Below, piece by piece: positions 54,742-63,121 of a stretch of DNA of 64,000 nt (position 1 is its first letter; every line of letters starts with the position of its first letter). The position numbers and the translations under genes were made by a program. The stretch is from Alphaproteobacteria bacterium UBA1301 (lineage in GTDB: Bacteria; Pseudomonadota; Alphaproteobacteria; Micropepsales; Micropepsaceae). The stretch lies in NCBI GenBank assembly GCA_002307725.1, contig DBUB01000010.1, positions 916,009 to 980,008 on the forward strand, in the 5' to 3' direction. The notes beneath the pieces were generated by a model. That model worked only from the letters and a program-made list of their open reading frames with translations. It searched no databases and was not told where the DNA came from.

Positions 54742-55815
54742 TCAAGCCAGAACGGCAAACCGTTCGGCAAGCTCCGCCCGCCAAGCGGTCGTGAACTCCT
54801 TGGCAATCCGTGTTTCCGCCGCCATCTGGTCGAAGCCATGGATCGCACCCGGCACAACCAGCAGCTTGGTCGGCACACCGGCATGGACCAGCCGCTGCGC
54901 ATAGCTCATGTCCTCTTCGCCGAAGAGGTCCAAAGACCCCACGCCGATGAAGGTGGGCGGCAGCCCCGACAAATCCTCGACGCGCGCCGGAACCGCGCCT
55001 TTGGGCACGGAAGACGAACCCGCCGGAACGCCCAACAGCGCGGTCCAACCAAATTTGTTGTCACCGGCCTTCCAGTTATAGGTGCCGATGAACGGCGGCG
55101 GCATGCGCGTGCTGCCCGTCCGGTCGTCAAGCATGGGATAGATCAGCACTTGATAGCAGAGCGGGATTTCGCCGCGATCACGGGCCGCGATCGCCAACAC
55201 CGCGGCTTGTCCGCCGCCCGCGCTACCGCCGACGACCGCAATCCGCTTCTTATCCACGCCGAGCGCCTCCGCATTGCTGTAGAGCCATTGCAGCGCCGCG
55301 TAATTGTCATCCAGCGAGCCGGGAAACTTGGTCTCTGGCGCCAGGCGATAATCCACCGAGACGACAAGGCAATCGAGTTCCGCGGCCAAGGTCTGCGCCG
55401 AAACGATCTCGCCCATGGCGCTGCCGAGGATGTAGCCGCCGCCATGAATAAACACCACCGCAGGCCGCGGCTTGCCATCGGTCTTGGCGCCGATCACAAA
55501 CACCTTCACCTCGGGCGATCCGGCACGGCCCGGGATCAGCTTCTCCTCGATCGCCGGTGTGGGCAAAGGTTTGGGCACAAAATTCTTCGAAAAGGTGCGG
55601 GCGGTCGCGAGGCTCTCCGCCGTGAACGGGGGCCGGTTCGGCATACGTTCGGTAAAGATTTTGACCATCTCCCGAAGTTCGGGATGGACCAACGTCGCCG
55701 GGTCGAGCGCCGGGGATGCCACCTTTCGCCCAGCGGCAGCCGCCACAGGGCCGAACACCGATGCTGCCGCCAATGCGGTTGCACCTAAACCAATTCCGCG
55801 CCTTGTAATCAGCAC
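54742..55815 (-). CDS. Alpha/beta-hydrolase, hormone-sensitive-lipase-like esterase
   Basis: A 357-residue protein. VVFIHGGGYILGSAMGE is the oxyanion HGGG motif, AVVGGSAGGGQAAVLA contains the nucleophilic Ser (GGSAGG), and VVPGAIHGFDQM holds the catalytic His. The N-terminus VLITRRGIGLGATALAAASV carries a twin-arginine-like signal, so export by Tat is possible. Start GTG 55815 follows GGAGGCGATA. Longer in-frame starts lack an SD. It is a carboxylesterase of unknown substrate. Confidence 0.85.
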   Translation of the reverse strand: MLITRRGIGLGATALAAASVFGPVAAAAGRKVASPALDPATLVHPELREMVKIFTERMPNRPPFTAESLATARTFSKNFVPKPLPTPAIEEKLIPGRAGSPEVKVFVIGAKTDGKPRPAVVFIHGGGYILGSAMGEIVSAQTLAAELDCLVVSVDYRLAPETKFPGSLDDNYAALQWLYSNAEALGVDKKRIAVVGGSAGGGQAAVLAIAARDRGEIPLCYQVLIYPMLDDRTGSTRMPPPFIGTYNWKAGDNKFGWTALLGVPAGSSSVPKGAVPARVEDLSGLPPTFIGVGSLDLFGEEDMSYAQRLVHAGVPTKLLVVPGAIHGFDQMAAETRIAKEFTTAWRAELAERFAVLA

Positions 55816-56023
55816 TATCGCCTCCGTTTGAATAGACAGGAAACATCGACTTGCGGGTCCGTGCGGACCACAAGTTGTTGCGCTGAGCCGCTTTCTCTGC
55901 CAACAGCCCTCCAGCAGCCTACATCCGGGTAACGCCGGATTGCAATCGATTGCGTCACGTCGCCAAAGCGACATTTTGGAGGTCTAGGAAGCAATCTTGC
56001 AGCCCTGCCCGGGGCATCAGCCG

Positions 56024-56101
56024 GAAAACCGGCGGCTGGAATTTGCCACGGCGCTGAAAATGATCCGCGCACTCGGCCTCAAACGAAAGACCGCCGTCTG
56101 A
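56024..56101 (+). pseudogene. 3' fragment of a higA-like antitoxin gene
   Basis: The frame reads ENRRLEFATALKMIRALGLK then RKTAV and stop. It aligns to the last 25 residues of intact HigA (ENGRPEFATVLKVIRALGLKLKIAA). No upstream part is preserved. It lies in the 376-base gap between the esterase and ppa, whose remaining sequence shows no coding features. Confidence 0.75.
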
Positions 56102-56191
56102 GGACCATTCGGCTCCATTGCCGTTGGTATGGGGCGCGTGGCTTACAAAGCCTGTTGACTATCCCGGCGTCAACAAATGCATGAGCATATC

Positions 56192-56728
56192 ATGCGCATC
56201 GACAAAATTGCCGTTGGCAAGAACCCGCCCTTCGACGTCAACGTGCTGGTGGAAGTTCCCATCGGCGGCGAGCCGATCAAATATGAGATCGACAAAGAGG
56301 CGGGCGTTCTCGTCGTCGATCGCTTTCTGTATACGTCGATGCGCTATCCCGGCAATTATGGCTTCATCCCGCACACGCTGTCGGGCGACGGCGATCCGGT
56401 TGACGTGCTGGTCTGCAATACGCGGGCGCTGGTGCCGGGCGCGGTCGTGAACGTGCGGCCGGTCGGCGTTCTCTTGATGGAAGATGACGGCGGCCAGGAC
56501 GAGAAGATCATCGCCGTGCCCTCGCCGCACCTGACGCTGCGCTACGAGAAAGTCCACGACCACACCGACCTGCCCGAGATCACCCGCCACCAGGTGGAGC
56601 ACTTCTTCGAGCACTACAAGGATCTCGAGCCCGGCAAATGGTCCAAGATCCTCGGCTGGGGCGACGCCGAAGCGGCAAGACGCTATATCATCGAGGGACT
56701 GGATCGTTACGCCCGCAGCAAGGCCTGA
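56192..56728 (+). CDS. ppa: Inorganic pyrophosphatase
   Basis: A 178-residue family I pyrophosphatase. PIKYEIDKEAGVLVVDRFLYTSMRYPGNYGFIPHTLSGDGDPVDVLV contains the metal-binding Asp signature (DGDPVDVLV) and the active-site Lys and Glu. HFFEHYKDLEPGKWSKILGW is the conserved C-terminal part. ATG 56192 (MRIDKIAVGKNPP) fits family starts; ATG 56177 is an alternative five residues longer. It hydrolyses PPi in the cytoplasm. Confidence 0.96.
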   Translation: MRIDKIAVGKNPPFDVNVLVEVPIGGEPIKYEIDKEAGVLVVDRFLYTSMRYPGNYGFIPHTLSGDGDPVDVLVCNTRALVPGAVVNVRPVGVLLMEDDGGQDEKIIAVPSPHLTLRYEKVHDHTDLPEITRHQVEHFFEHYKDLEPGKWSKILGWGDAEAARRYIIEGLDRYARSKA

Positions 56729-56988
56729 GCGCAACCTTGAACGCATTGGCGTTGTGCCAGACCGGTCGGAGGCCCCTCCTCCGAAGACATCGAAAACGAA
56801 TGTACCTAATGTACCTGTGGATCGATAAAAAGAGAAAATCATTTTATCCCAAAGTGATAGCCTATTTTTAGAACCCTTCGAATTCGATTCTGGCAGTTTT
56901 GCTTCACCATGATCCTGCTTGGGCCCAAGCCCATCACCGGTTCGTCACACAGACGCGGCAGATTCCGGATTCCAAACAGGAGGCGGAG

Positions 56989-57399
56989 ATGAAGGGCGTT
57001 TTGTCCTCACTGACGGCTTTTACGGTCGGGGCGATGCTGGCGGTTTCGGCCCAGGCAGCCACCGAGGAGCCAACGTCGAGCGCATGGCAATGGCTTGAGC
57101 TGTTGGACAAGGGCAAATACGCCAACAGCTATGCCGAAGGTTCGGCCATTTTCCGCGCCCGCATCAGCGAACGCTCATGGGAGAGCAAGGTACAGATTTT
57201 CCGCGATGCGGTCGGCACCGTTGTCTGGCGCGATGTTGAAGAGGTGTCGTCCGTCGCCGACCCGCCGCTGCTGCCGAAGGGCCAGTACGCCGTGGTCCAT
57301 TACAAGTCCCGCTTCTCCGATAAGAAGGTGTACCAGGAGGCCGTGACCCTGGTTCTGGAAAACGGCCTTTGGCGCGTGGCGACCTACGATATCAAGTAG
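56989..57399 (+). CDS. DUF4019-domain secreted protein, copy 2
   Basis: A 136-residue protein. MKGVLSSLTAFTVGAMLAVSAQA is a clear signal peptide. SSAWQWLELLDKGKYANSYAEGSAIFRARI and YAVVHYKSRFSDKKVYQEAVTLVLENGLWRVATYDIK match DUF4019 and the first copy at 54171. ATG 56989 follows GGAGGCGGAG. The ~260-base gap before it includes an AT-rich tract (56795-56875), probably a promoter. Confidence 0.82.
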   Translation: MKGVLSSLTAFTVGAMLAVSAQAATEEPTSSAWQWLELLDKGKYANSYAEGSAIFRARISERSWESKVQIFRDAVGTVVWRDVEEVSSVADPPLLPKGQYAVVHYKSRFSDKKVYQEAVTLVLENGLWRVATYDIK

Positions 57400-57551
57400 C
57401 GAACGGCATCAAATCGGTCGATCCCTCGCCCGATCAGCCAACCTTAAAGCTTTTTTCACGTCCCGAATTTTGCCCAATTCTGTTCAGCCGCGGTTCAGTC
57501 TCGGAGTACGATGCTGGTCGTCAACATCGCCTCAGAGGAGTGCTTCGCTTG

Positions 57552-58205
57552 GTGAAAAGACTGATGATGGCTGGAGTCGCTTTGACCCTTCTGGCCGCCA
57601 CGCCGGCCTTGGCGCAGTCCAATTGGGGGCCGCCTCAGGGCGCCGATCCGGACGGCTATTACAGCCGCGCCGATCACGACGGCTATTACGACCGCAAAGG
57701 GCGGTATCACCGCTTCGACGAAAACCAGAGCTACAATAACGACAACGGCAACGGCAACTACGGCCCGCCACCGCCGTCGGATGGTTATCGCGAAGGCTAT
57801 TACGAGGACAGTTGCCGTGAGGGCAATAATGTTGCCGGCACACTGTTCGGTGCGCTTGCCGGCGGGTTGATTGGCGGCGCGGCGAGCCATGGCAACGGCG
57901 GCGCGGTGGTCGGCGGCGCCATCCTCGGCGGTCTGCTCGGCAATACCGTCAGTCGCGATATTCCGTGCGAAGACCATCCCTATGCCTTCCGGGCCTATGC
58001 CAGCGGTCTCAATGGCGATCTCGGCCACCGCTACGAGTGGCGTCATGGCGACAACTGGGGCTACTTCACGCCCGAACGCGAGTTCACCCGCGGTCGCAAG
58101 GTGTGCCGTTCCTGGTCGGAAACTACCTATAGCAGCGGCAACACGCGCAGCCGTTCCGGTACCGCTTGCCGCTTTGACGACGGCAACTGGCATTTCGACG
58201 ATTAA
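57552..58205 (+). CDS. Glycine-zipper surface-antigen-like protein (17 kDa antigen type)
   Basis: A 217-residue protein with signal peptide VKRLMMAGVALTLLAATPAL. It has a Tyr/Asn/Gly-rich region, then a glycine-zipper 2TM-like segment (GTLFGALAGGLIGGAASHGNGGAVVGGAILGGLLGN), then a C-terminal region with RSWSETTYSSGNTRSRSGTACRFDDGNWHF as in 17-kDa surface antigens. Start GTG 57552 has GAGGAG upstream; a TTG is next to it. A strong terminator follows at 58242. Confidence 0.8.
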   Translation: MKRLMMAGVALTLLAATPALAQSNWGPPQGADPDGYYSRADHDGYYDRKGRYHRFDENQSYNNDNGNGNYGPPPPSDGYREGYYEDSCREGNNVAGTLFGALAGGLIGGAASHGNGGAVVGGAILGGLLGNTVSRDIPCEDHPYAFRAYASGLNGDLGHRYEWRHGDNWGYFTPEREFTRGRKVCRSWSETTYSSGNTRSRSGTACRFDDGNWHFDD

Positions 58206-58241
58206 CGTCCAATCGCCGGTTTTACCGGCGAGCGGCATTTC

Positions 58242-58270
58242 AAAGGCCCGGAATTCCGGGCCTTTTCTTT
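58242..58270 (+). terminator. Intrinsic terminator after the surface-antigen gene
   Basis: AAAGGCCCGGAATTCCGGGCCTTTT is a perfect inverted repeat (58242-58266) followed by CTTT. It lies about 37 bases after the stop. Confidence 0.85.
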
Positions 58271-58346
58271 TGGCCTTTGCAACAGTGAAAGGCATAAGTA
58301 ACTAATCAAATCTAAATTATGGGCTGCAGTTTGGAATCCGGCACAT

Positions 58347-58907
58347 ATGGCATCGACGTGGACGATCAAGGCCAATGACCGCTGCTTCGGGCCCTACACG
58401 CTCGAACAGATGCGGGTCTTTGTGACCGAAGGACGCCTCGCACCGCATTCCGTGGTCGCGCCCGGCGCCAGTGATCAATTCCGGCCGGCCGCCGAATTCG
58501 ACGACCTCGCCATTCTCTTCCGGCCTGCCGCGCCGCAGCCTCGTCCTGTGTTCTTCACTGCGGAGGGCGATATCGGCGCGACGTATGCGGTGCGCGAACA
58601 AGAAAAGACACTACAATCGCGCTTCATCATCATTGCAGAAATGAAGTCGCGTTCAATCACTGGCCTTGAACAGGAGATCATGCGCTGCGGTCAGGCGGTT
58701 CAATTGATGCCGCAAGCCTGGCTGCTCAACTGCGAGATGACCATCAACGCATTGCGCAACACGCTGATCCAGCGGTTAGGTCGCATCGACATGCTGTTCA
58801 TCGTCGATGCCACGCACAACAAGGCGGCGTGGTTCAATTACGGCCCGGAGAATGACGCCCGCATCCGGCGCATCTGGCAGGAAGCCCAGCGTCAAGCGGC
58901 GGAATAA
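58347..58907 (+). CDS. GYF_2-domain protein
   Basis: A 186-residue protein. WTIKANDRCFGPYTLEQMRVFVTEGRLAPHSVVAPGASDQFRPAAEF is the GYF_2 domain (PF14237), usually a peptide-binding module. The second half has QSRFIIIAEMKSRSITGLEQEI and LFIVDATHNKAAWFNYGPENDARIRRIW, a domain I do not recognise. No membrane segment is seen. The 3' end is 2 bases from the convergent CHASE3 gene. Confidence 0.8.
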   Translation: MASTWTIKANDRCFGPYTLEQMRVFVTEGRLAPHSVVAPGASDQFRPAAEFDDLAILFRPAAPQPRPVFFTAEGDIGATYAVREQEKTLQSRFIIIAEMKSRSITGLEQEIMRCGQAVQLMPQAWLLNCEMTINALRNTLIQRLGRIDMLFIVDATHNKAAWFNYGPENDARIRRIWQEAQRQAAE

Positions 58908-58909
58908 CG

Positions 58910-59587
58910 TCAGTTCGGCGGGATCGCGGCGCCGCGGACCCGGCGCTTGCGACGGCTAAAGACCGCTTCCACCGCGACTTCCATAATACTGCCGAGAAAC
59001 GCGATCGCCACGATCATGAAGGTCAGGATCAGCGTGAAGCGTTGCTGCTTTTCGGCCAGCGCCTGGTGGGACAGTAGATCGGCCATCAACTTTTCGTGCA
59101 GCGACTGCAGCGCCGCAAGTACGTCGTAGCGTTTCTGCCGTTCTACCGGATTGGTGATGAGCGCTGCCATTTCCTTGGCGTGGCCTGGCCCCATTTTCAC
59201 AAATTGAGCATAGACGGTCGCGTGGTGATCGATCAGCCGCGTCAGCTGGGCGATGTAGTCCGCCTGCTCTGGGTCCGCCAAGCGGAGCAGATCTGCCAAC
59301 CCGAGTTTGAGGCCCTGTTGCTTCTCGTTTTCGTGATCAAGGAACAACTGCTCGCCAGTTAGGGCGTAACCGCGCGCCGAATAATCGACTCCGATGACGA
59401 GCGAGTTGATCTCGGCAAGTTGCAGCAAAGCGGCATTGGACCGCTGCACCTCCGCATTGTTCTTGCGCAGGTCATGCTCGGCCGACACCAGCAAAATGGC
59501 GGACGCCGCAAGCAGCGCCAAACCTGCCACCAGCATGGCCTTGCCCATTTCGGAGAACTTCGCTGCAAAAGAGGACGGCACGGTCAT
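58910..59587 (-). CDS. CHASE3-like sensor domain protein with two TM helices
   Basis: A 225-residue protein. TM1 is at about 18-35 and TM2 at about 188-207, with a helical periplasmic domain between. LAEINSLVIGVDYSARGYALTGEQLFLDHENEK is the CHASE3 signature (ARGYxLTG). There is no output domain, so it must signal through a partner or act as a remnant of a larger receptor. A basic tail SRRKRRVRG follows TM2. Confidence 0.75.
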   Translation of the reverse strand: MTVPSSFAAKFSEMGKAMLVAGLALLAASAILLVSAEHDLRKNNAEVQRSNAALLQLAEINSLVIGVDYSARGYALTGEQLFLDHENEKQQGLKLGLADLLRLADPEQADYIAQLTRLIDHHATVYAQFVKMGPGHAKEMAALITNPVERQKRYDVLAALQSLHEKLMADLLSHQALAEKQQRFTLILTFMIVAIAFLGSIMEVAVEAVFSRRKRRVRGAAIPPN

Positions 59588-59671
59588 GGTTGCGGAAAAC
59601 CTCTATGGACCCCCCTTGTACCCCGCGAGGGTTGAATGCCTGGTAAAACAACATTTTGATGTATGAACTGC

Positions 59672-60205
59672 TTACAGGTGTATCTCCATCAGCCCTTCGC
59701 GATACCTTTTGCCATTCACAACATATCCTTGGGCCGCAAATTCCACTCTTTTGCGCTGGTCTTCGTCGAGCTTGCGCAGCAACCGGGCTGGCGCCCCGAC
59801 CGCCAGCGACCCGTCAGCAAATTCCTTGTCCTCCGGCACCAACGCGCCGGCGCCGATCACACAATGCGATCCGATCCGCGACCGGTTTAGCAGCGTTGCG
59901 CCCATGCCGATCAAACTGTAATCGCCGACGGTCGCTGAATGGATGGTGGCGCGATGCCCTACCGTCACGCCACGGCCGAGCACGACGGGTTGACCCGCAT
60001 CGGCGTGGATCACAGCATTGTCCTGGACGTTGGCCTCCTCACCCACGGTGATCCAGTCGTTGTCGCCGCGCAGCACCGCGCCGAACCAAACGCTGGCGTT
60101 CCGCAAGAGGCGCACGCGTCCGATCAGCACGGCGTCCGGTGCGATGAAGTAGGCGCCGTCAGGCGGAAGTTCGGGCGCGATCCCGTCGATCGAATAAAGC
60201 GGCAT
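59672..60205 (-). CDS. Gamma carbonic anhydrase family protein
   Basis: A 177-residue left-handed beta-helix protein. NASVWFGAVLRGDNDWITVGEEANVQDNAVIHAD and VTVGHRATIHSATVGDYSLIGMGATLLN contain the hexapeptide repeats and three His that bind metal in gamma carbonic anhydrases (NVQDNxVIH, GHxATIH). Family members include PaaY and YrdA; the true reaction is uncertain. Start at 60205. Confidence 0.9.
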   Translation of the reverse strand: MPLYSIDGIAPELPPDGAYFIAPDAVLIGRVRLLRNASVWFGAVLRGDNDWITVGEEANVQDNAVIHADAGQPVVLGRGVTVGHRATIHSATVGDYSLIGMGATLLNRSRIGSHCVIGAGALVPEDKEFADGSLAVGAPARLLRKLDEDQRKRVEFAAQGYVVNGKRYREGLMEIHL

Positions 60206-60488
60206 TTGTTGTGGTCCAATACTGCTTATTATGACAGCACAATGACGCGTGAGTGTGCCGCTTCATGCAGCATTATGCCAGATGTGTGACGCGGCGAAAT
60301 TTCCGGCGCTCGAAGGCCTTGTTCTGTTATCCTCCATGTGTTCGCGTGATTCGACATTGATCACAGCGGGGGTTCAAAGTGGTGCGGCGTTGCACGGTTG
60401 AAATTTCCGGATTTCCACGGCCTCGCCGCCATCACGCTTCGTCTTTTCCAAAATTTGTCGGCGTCTGTAATTTGACCAGGGAGTACCC

Positions 60489-61229
60489 ATGGCCAAGCGG
60501 TCTGCACGTTACAAGTCTCGTGAACTACCAGATAACGAAAACGTCCGTCCGTTGTTTCCGTCTCGTGGCGGCGGAAAACCGCGTGACGACGGGCCCCGTG
60601 ACCGAAAATATGTGAAGAACGTCCGGGCGATGAGTCCGGGGCAACAACGGCTAATGAATGCGCTGGAAGAGCGCGCAGTGACCGTTGCGCTGGGTCCGGC
60701 GGGCACCGGAAAAACCTATCTCGCCGTCGTCAAAGGCGTCGAAGCGCTCGAAAGCGGACGGGTTAGCCGCGTGTTGCTGACGCGCCCCGCCGTCGAAGCG
60801 GGTGAAAGCCTCGGCTTTCTCCCCGGCGATCTCGAACACAAGCTGGCGCCGTACTTGCGGCCACTTTACGACGCGTTGACCGAGCGGCTCGGCACCAAAC
60901 GGCTGAAGGCACTGGTCGCTGAAAACGTCATCGAAATTGCGCCGGTCGCCTACATGCGCGGGCGCACACTCAATGACTGTTTCATCGTCATCGACGAAGC
61001 GCAGAACTGCACCTACACCCAGCTCAAAATGCTGCTGACGCGGCTGGGCTGGCGCTCCACCATGGTGCTTACGGGCGATCCCGACCAGACCGATCTTTTG
61101 CCCGGCCTGTCGGGGCTCAAGGACGTGGCGGACCGGCTCGAAGCGGTACCGGAAATTGCGGTGGTGCGGCTCATCGATTCCGACATCGTCCGCCACCCGC
61201 TGGTGGCCGGGATGCTGACGGTGCTGTGA
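60489..61229 (+). CDS. PhoH-like ATPase
   Basis: A 246-residue protein. The Walker A motif GPAGTGKTYL and Walker B VIDEAQN are present. LTRPAVEAGESLGFLPGDLEHKL, LTRLGWRSTMVLTGDPDQTDL and SDIVRHPLV are PhoH signatures. The N-terminal 50 residues are basic and likely disordered. It lacks the PIN domain of PhoH2 and the KH domain of other types. It may act in RNA metabolism or ribosome maturation. The start ATG 60489 follows CAGGGAGTACCC. Confidence 0.93.
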   Translation: MAKRSARYKSRELPDNENVRPLFPSRGGGKPRDDGPRDRKYVKNVRAMSPGQQRLMNALEERAVTVALGPAGTGKTYLAVVKGVEALESGRVSRVLLTRPAVEAGESLGFLPGDLEHKLAPYLRPLYDALTERLGTKRLKALVAENVIEIAPVAYMRGRTLNDCFIVIDEAQNCTYTQLKMLLTRLGWRSTMVLTGDPDQTDLLPGLSGLKDVADRLEAVPEIAVVRLIDSDIVRHPLVAGMLTVL

Positions 61230-61230
61230 G

Positions 61231-61521
61231 CTATTTCGCGATGTAGAGGTTGAGCAAGAGCAGGCCGAGGACGAAGCTCCAATAGCCCGCGATCGCGGCG
61301 GCCAGCCAGAAGGCGATGCTGGAGCACTTCTTGGCTTTGAACGAGTTGGCGGCGTTCTCGAACAGCACGTTGGGACCGGCCACGACCATTACGCCAGCAT
61401 AGACGATCCGCGCTGCCAGGCTCTCGGGTTTCTTGGCCACGAGTTTGTAGGTACTGGAGGTGATTCCCGAGGCCGTAAACCCGAATGCGATGGCAAAAAG
61501 GATGATGGTCAGGCCGTGCAT
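61231..61521 (-). CDS. Small three-helix membrane protein
   Basis: A 96-residue protein. Helices are at about 4-22, 37-55 (VYAGVMVVAGPNVLFENAA) and 72-92. KAKKCSSIAFWLAAAIAGYWSFVLGLLLL ends it. Related small membrane proteins occur in alphaproteobacteria, but I know no function. Start ATG 61521 has GGGGAAGCGGT upstream. It is convergent with the PhoH gene, 1 base apart. Confidence 0.65.
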   Translation of the reverse strand: MHGLTIILFAIAFGFTASGITSSTYKLVAKKPESLAARIVYAGVMVVAGPNVLFENAANSFKAKKCSSIAFWLAAAIAGYWSFVLGLLLLNLYIAK

Positions 61522-61740
61522 ACCGCTTCCCCACGTTGTTGAGCGTGGTTCTGCAGGGGGCATGCCCGCACTAAGCGACAATTCTGTGCCAGAATGGAAC
61601 AGGTCAGCCCCGTCCCCTGCAGCGAAGCACCCGTCCCGGATAACGCCGTTCCGAATTGGCGCTAAGCGCTAACGCTCCATTTCCGGTTGGCCCATAGTAT
61701 AGAGGATCTCGACTCGCGACCTGGGGACTAGAGCTTTTCG

Positions 61741-62469
61741 ATGGGCCGTTTGAACGACGACGAAACCGTCCGCCGGCGCTCCGGCTGGATGATCCCTTTG
61801 AGTCTCTTCGGGGTGACCTTTGTCCTGTCGGCCGTGCTGCTGCTCTATTACTTGGCGCCGCGCAGCGACGATCTGTTCAATGAGCAGGCGGCGCCGACCT
61901 CCCGCAGCGACGCTGTTGTCCTGAGCGTCAGCGGACGTCCGTTCCGCATCCCGGCAAATTACCTGATGTATGACAGTGCCCGCACCGGTGGCGAGCGGCC
62001 CGAGATCGCCATCTTCGCGCTGCTGCCCGATTTTTCGGGCTGGTCGAATTGGGCCGCGGATGAGTTCGCCGGCAACACCGCAGATTCACGCGTGGTCTAT
62101 CTTACCATTCACAAGAACAAGCTGGGCCTCAAAGAGGCCGACAAACTCGCGCGCGTCTATAACGACTATCTCGCCGATCGCCGCGGCACCGACGGCCCAT
62201 ACGGCCTGCGCCAATACGCTTTCCGGCAGGACACCGGTTACCGGGGCGAAGACCTGTTTATCGGCCCATCCGACGCTGGCCCGGTCGTACTGCGTTGCGT
62301 AAAGCTGTCGCCTGCCGTGCCAAGCCCGAGCTGCCTGCGCGAGACTTTGCTGGCGCCGGGTGTGTCGCTGGCGACGCGCTTCAAGCGCGCCCACCTCGCC
62401 GAATGGCGGGACATCACCGCCAAGACCGACAAGCTAATCGCCAGCTTCCGCAAACCGGCTGGCAAGTAG
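61741..62469 (+). CDS. Hypothetical membrane-anchored protein
   Basis: A 242-residue protein. A single TM helix (about 17-38, MIPLSLFGVTFVLSAVLLLYYL) is followed by a periplasmic domain with VVLSVSGRPFRIPANYLMYDSARTGG and EWRDITAKTDKLIASFRKP near the end. The RIPANYL stretch occurs in conserved hypothetical alphaproteobacterial proteins. Function unknown. Two Cys at about 188 and 199 may form a disulfide. Confidence 0.7.
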   Translation: MGRLNDDETVRRRSGWMIPLSLFGVTFVLSAVLLLYYLAPRSDDLFNEQAAPTSRSDAVVLSVSGRPFRIPANYLMYDSARTGGERPEIAIFALLPDFSGWSNWAADEFAGNTADSRVVYLTIHKNKLGLKEADKLARVYNDYLADRRGTDGPYGLRQYAFRQDTGYRGEDLFIGPSDAGPVVLRCVKLSPAVPSPSCLRETLLAPGVSLATRFKRAHLAEWRDITAKTDKLIASFRKPAGK

Positions 62470-62481
62470 ATCTTTTTCCGT

Positions 62482-62853
62482 TTAGGCTGCGTCCTGACGT
62501 TTGTCGACCACGTAGCCGTGTTCACGCAACCAGAAACTGAGACCACGGAAGGCTTCCAGCATTTCGACTCCGCCATCCGTGAGCGCATAGATAACCTGCA
62601 TACCGGCGCCGCCGCTAGAGGCACGGATCACGACACCGGCCCGTTCCAGCTTCTTCAGCGTTCGCGTCAGCATGCGCTGCGAAATCGATCCCAGAGCCCG
62701 CTTGAGTTGCAAAAAGTGCAACGGGCCTACGCCCAATTCGCACAGGATTGGCAGGCTCCATTTGTCGCCAAACTCGCAGGCGAGCCAGTGTACAGAAGAA
62801 ATCCCGCCAGAGCCCATTCGACCGTCGCAACACACTTGTCGACACTGTTCCAA
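62482..62853 (-). CDS. HxlR-family transcriptional regulator
   Basis: A 123-residue winged-helix protein. FGDKWSLPILCELGVGPLHFLQLKRALGSISQRMLTRTLKKLERAGVVIR is the HxlR signature (GxKWxxxIL, F..L....ISxxMLTxxLKxLExxGLV). ALTDGGVEMLEAFRGLSFWL follows. Start: TTG 62853 with GAGGCAGAT upstream; ATG 62817 would give 111 residues. It is divergent from the AraC gene, with palindromes between. Confidence 0.85.
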   Translation of the reverse strand: MEQCRQVCCDGRMGSGGISSVHWLACEFGDKWSLPILCELGVGPLHFLQLKRALGSISQRMLTRTLKKLERAGVVIRASSGGAGMQVIYALTDGGVEMLEAFRGLSFWLREHGYVVDKRQDAA

Positions 62854-62891
62854 ATCTGCCTCAAGCTGTTCACGTGTTGGAACGCACTACA

Positions 62892-62922
62892 GACTGTATA
62901 GTCGGTAAGACATATATAGTCT
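62892..62922. promoter_or_regulatory. Two palindromes in the HxlR-AraC intergenic region
   Basis: GACTGTATAGTC (62892-62903) and AGACATATATAGTCT (62908-62922) are two similar dyads with GACT/AGTC arms, centred about 17 bases apart. The region is AT-rich compared with its neighbours. They are good candidates for HxlR operator sites controlling the divergent genes. A further dyad TAGGTCTACACCTA lies near 63080-63093, closer to the AraC gene. Confidence 0.55.
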
Positions 62923-63121
62923 GCAAGATATATATTGAATGAGTCTACCATTTGCTCCAGGTAGCAAAGACAATTCCTTCGCAAATCGCCTAGTGTCTTC
63001 GCGGTCTGTGTATTCTGGGGAATGCTTGCTCCCTTTCCAAGGAACCGGGAATGGGTAGTTCTGCGCACTAGGCAAGGCTTAGGTCTACACCTAGGTATGT
63101 TCGCTTCGCTCCGAGGAGCTA

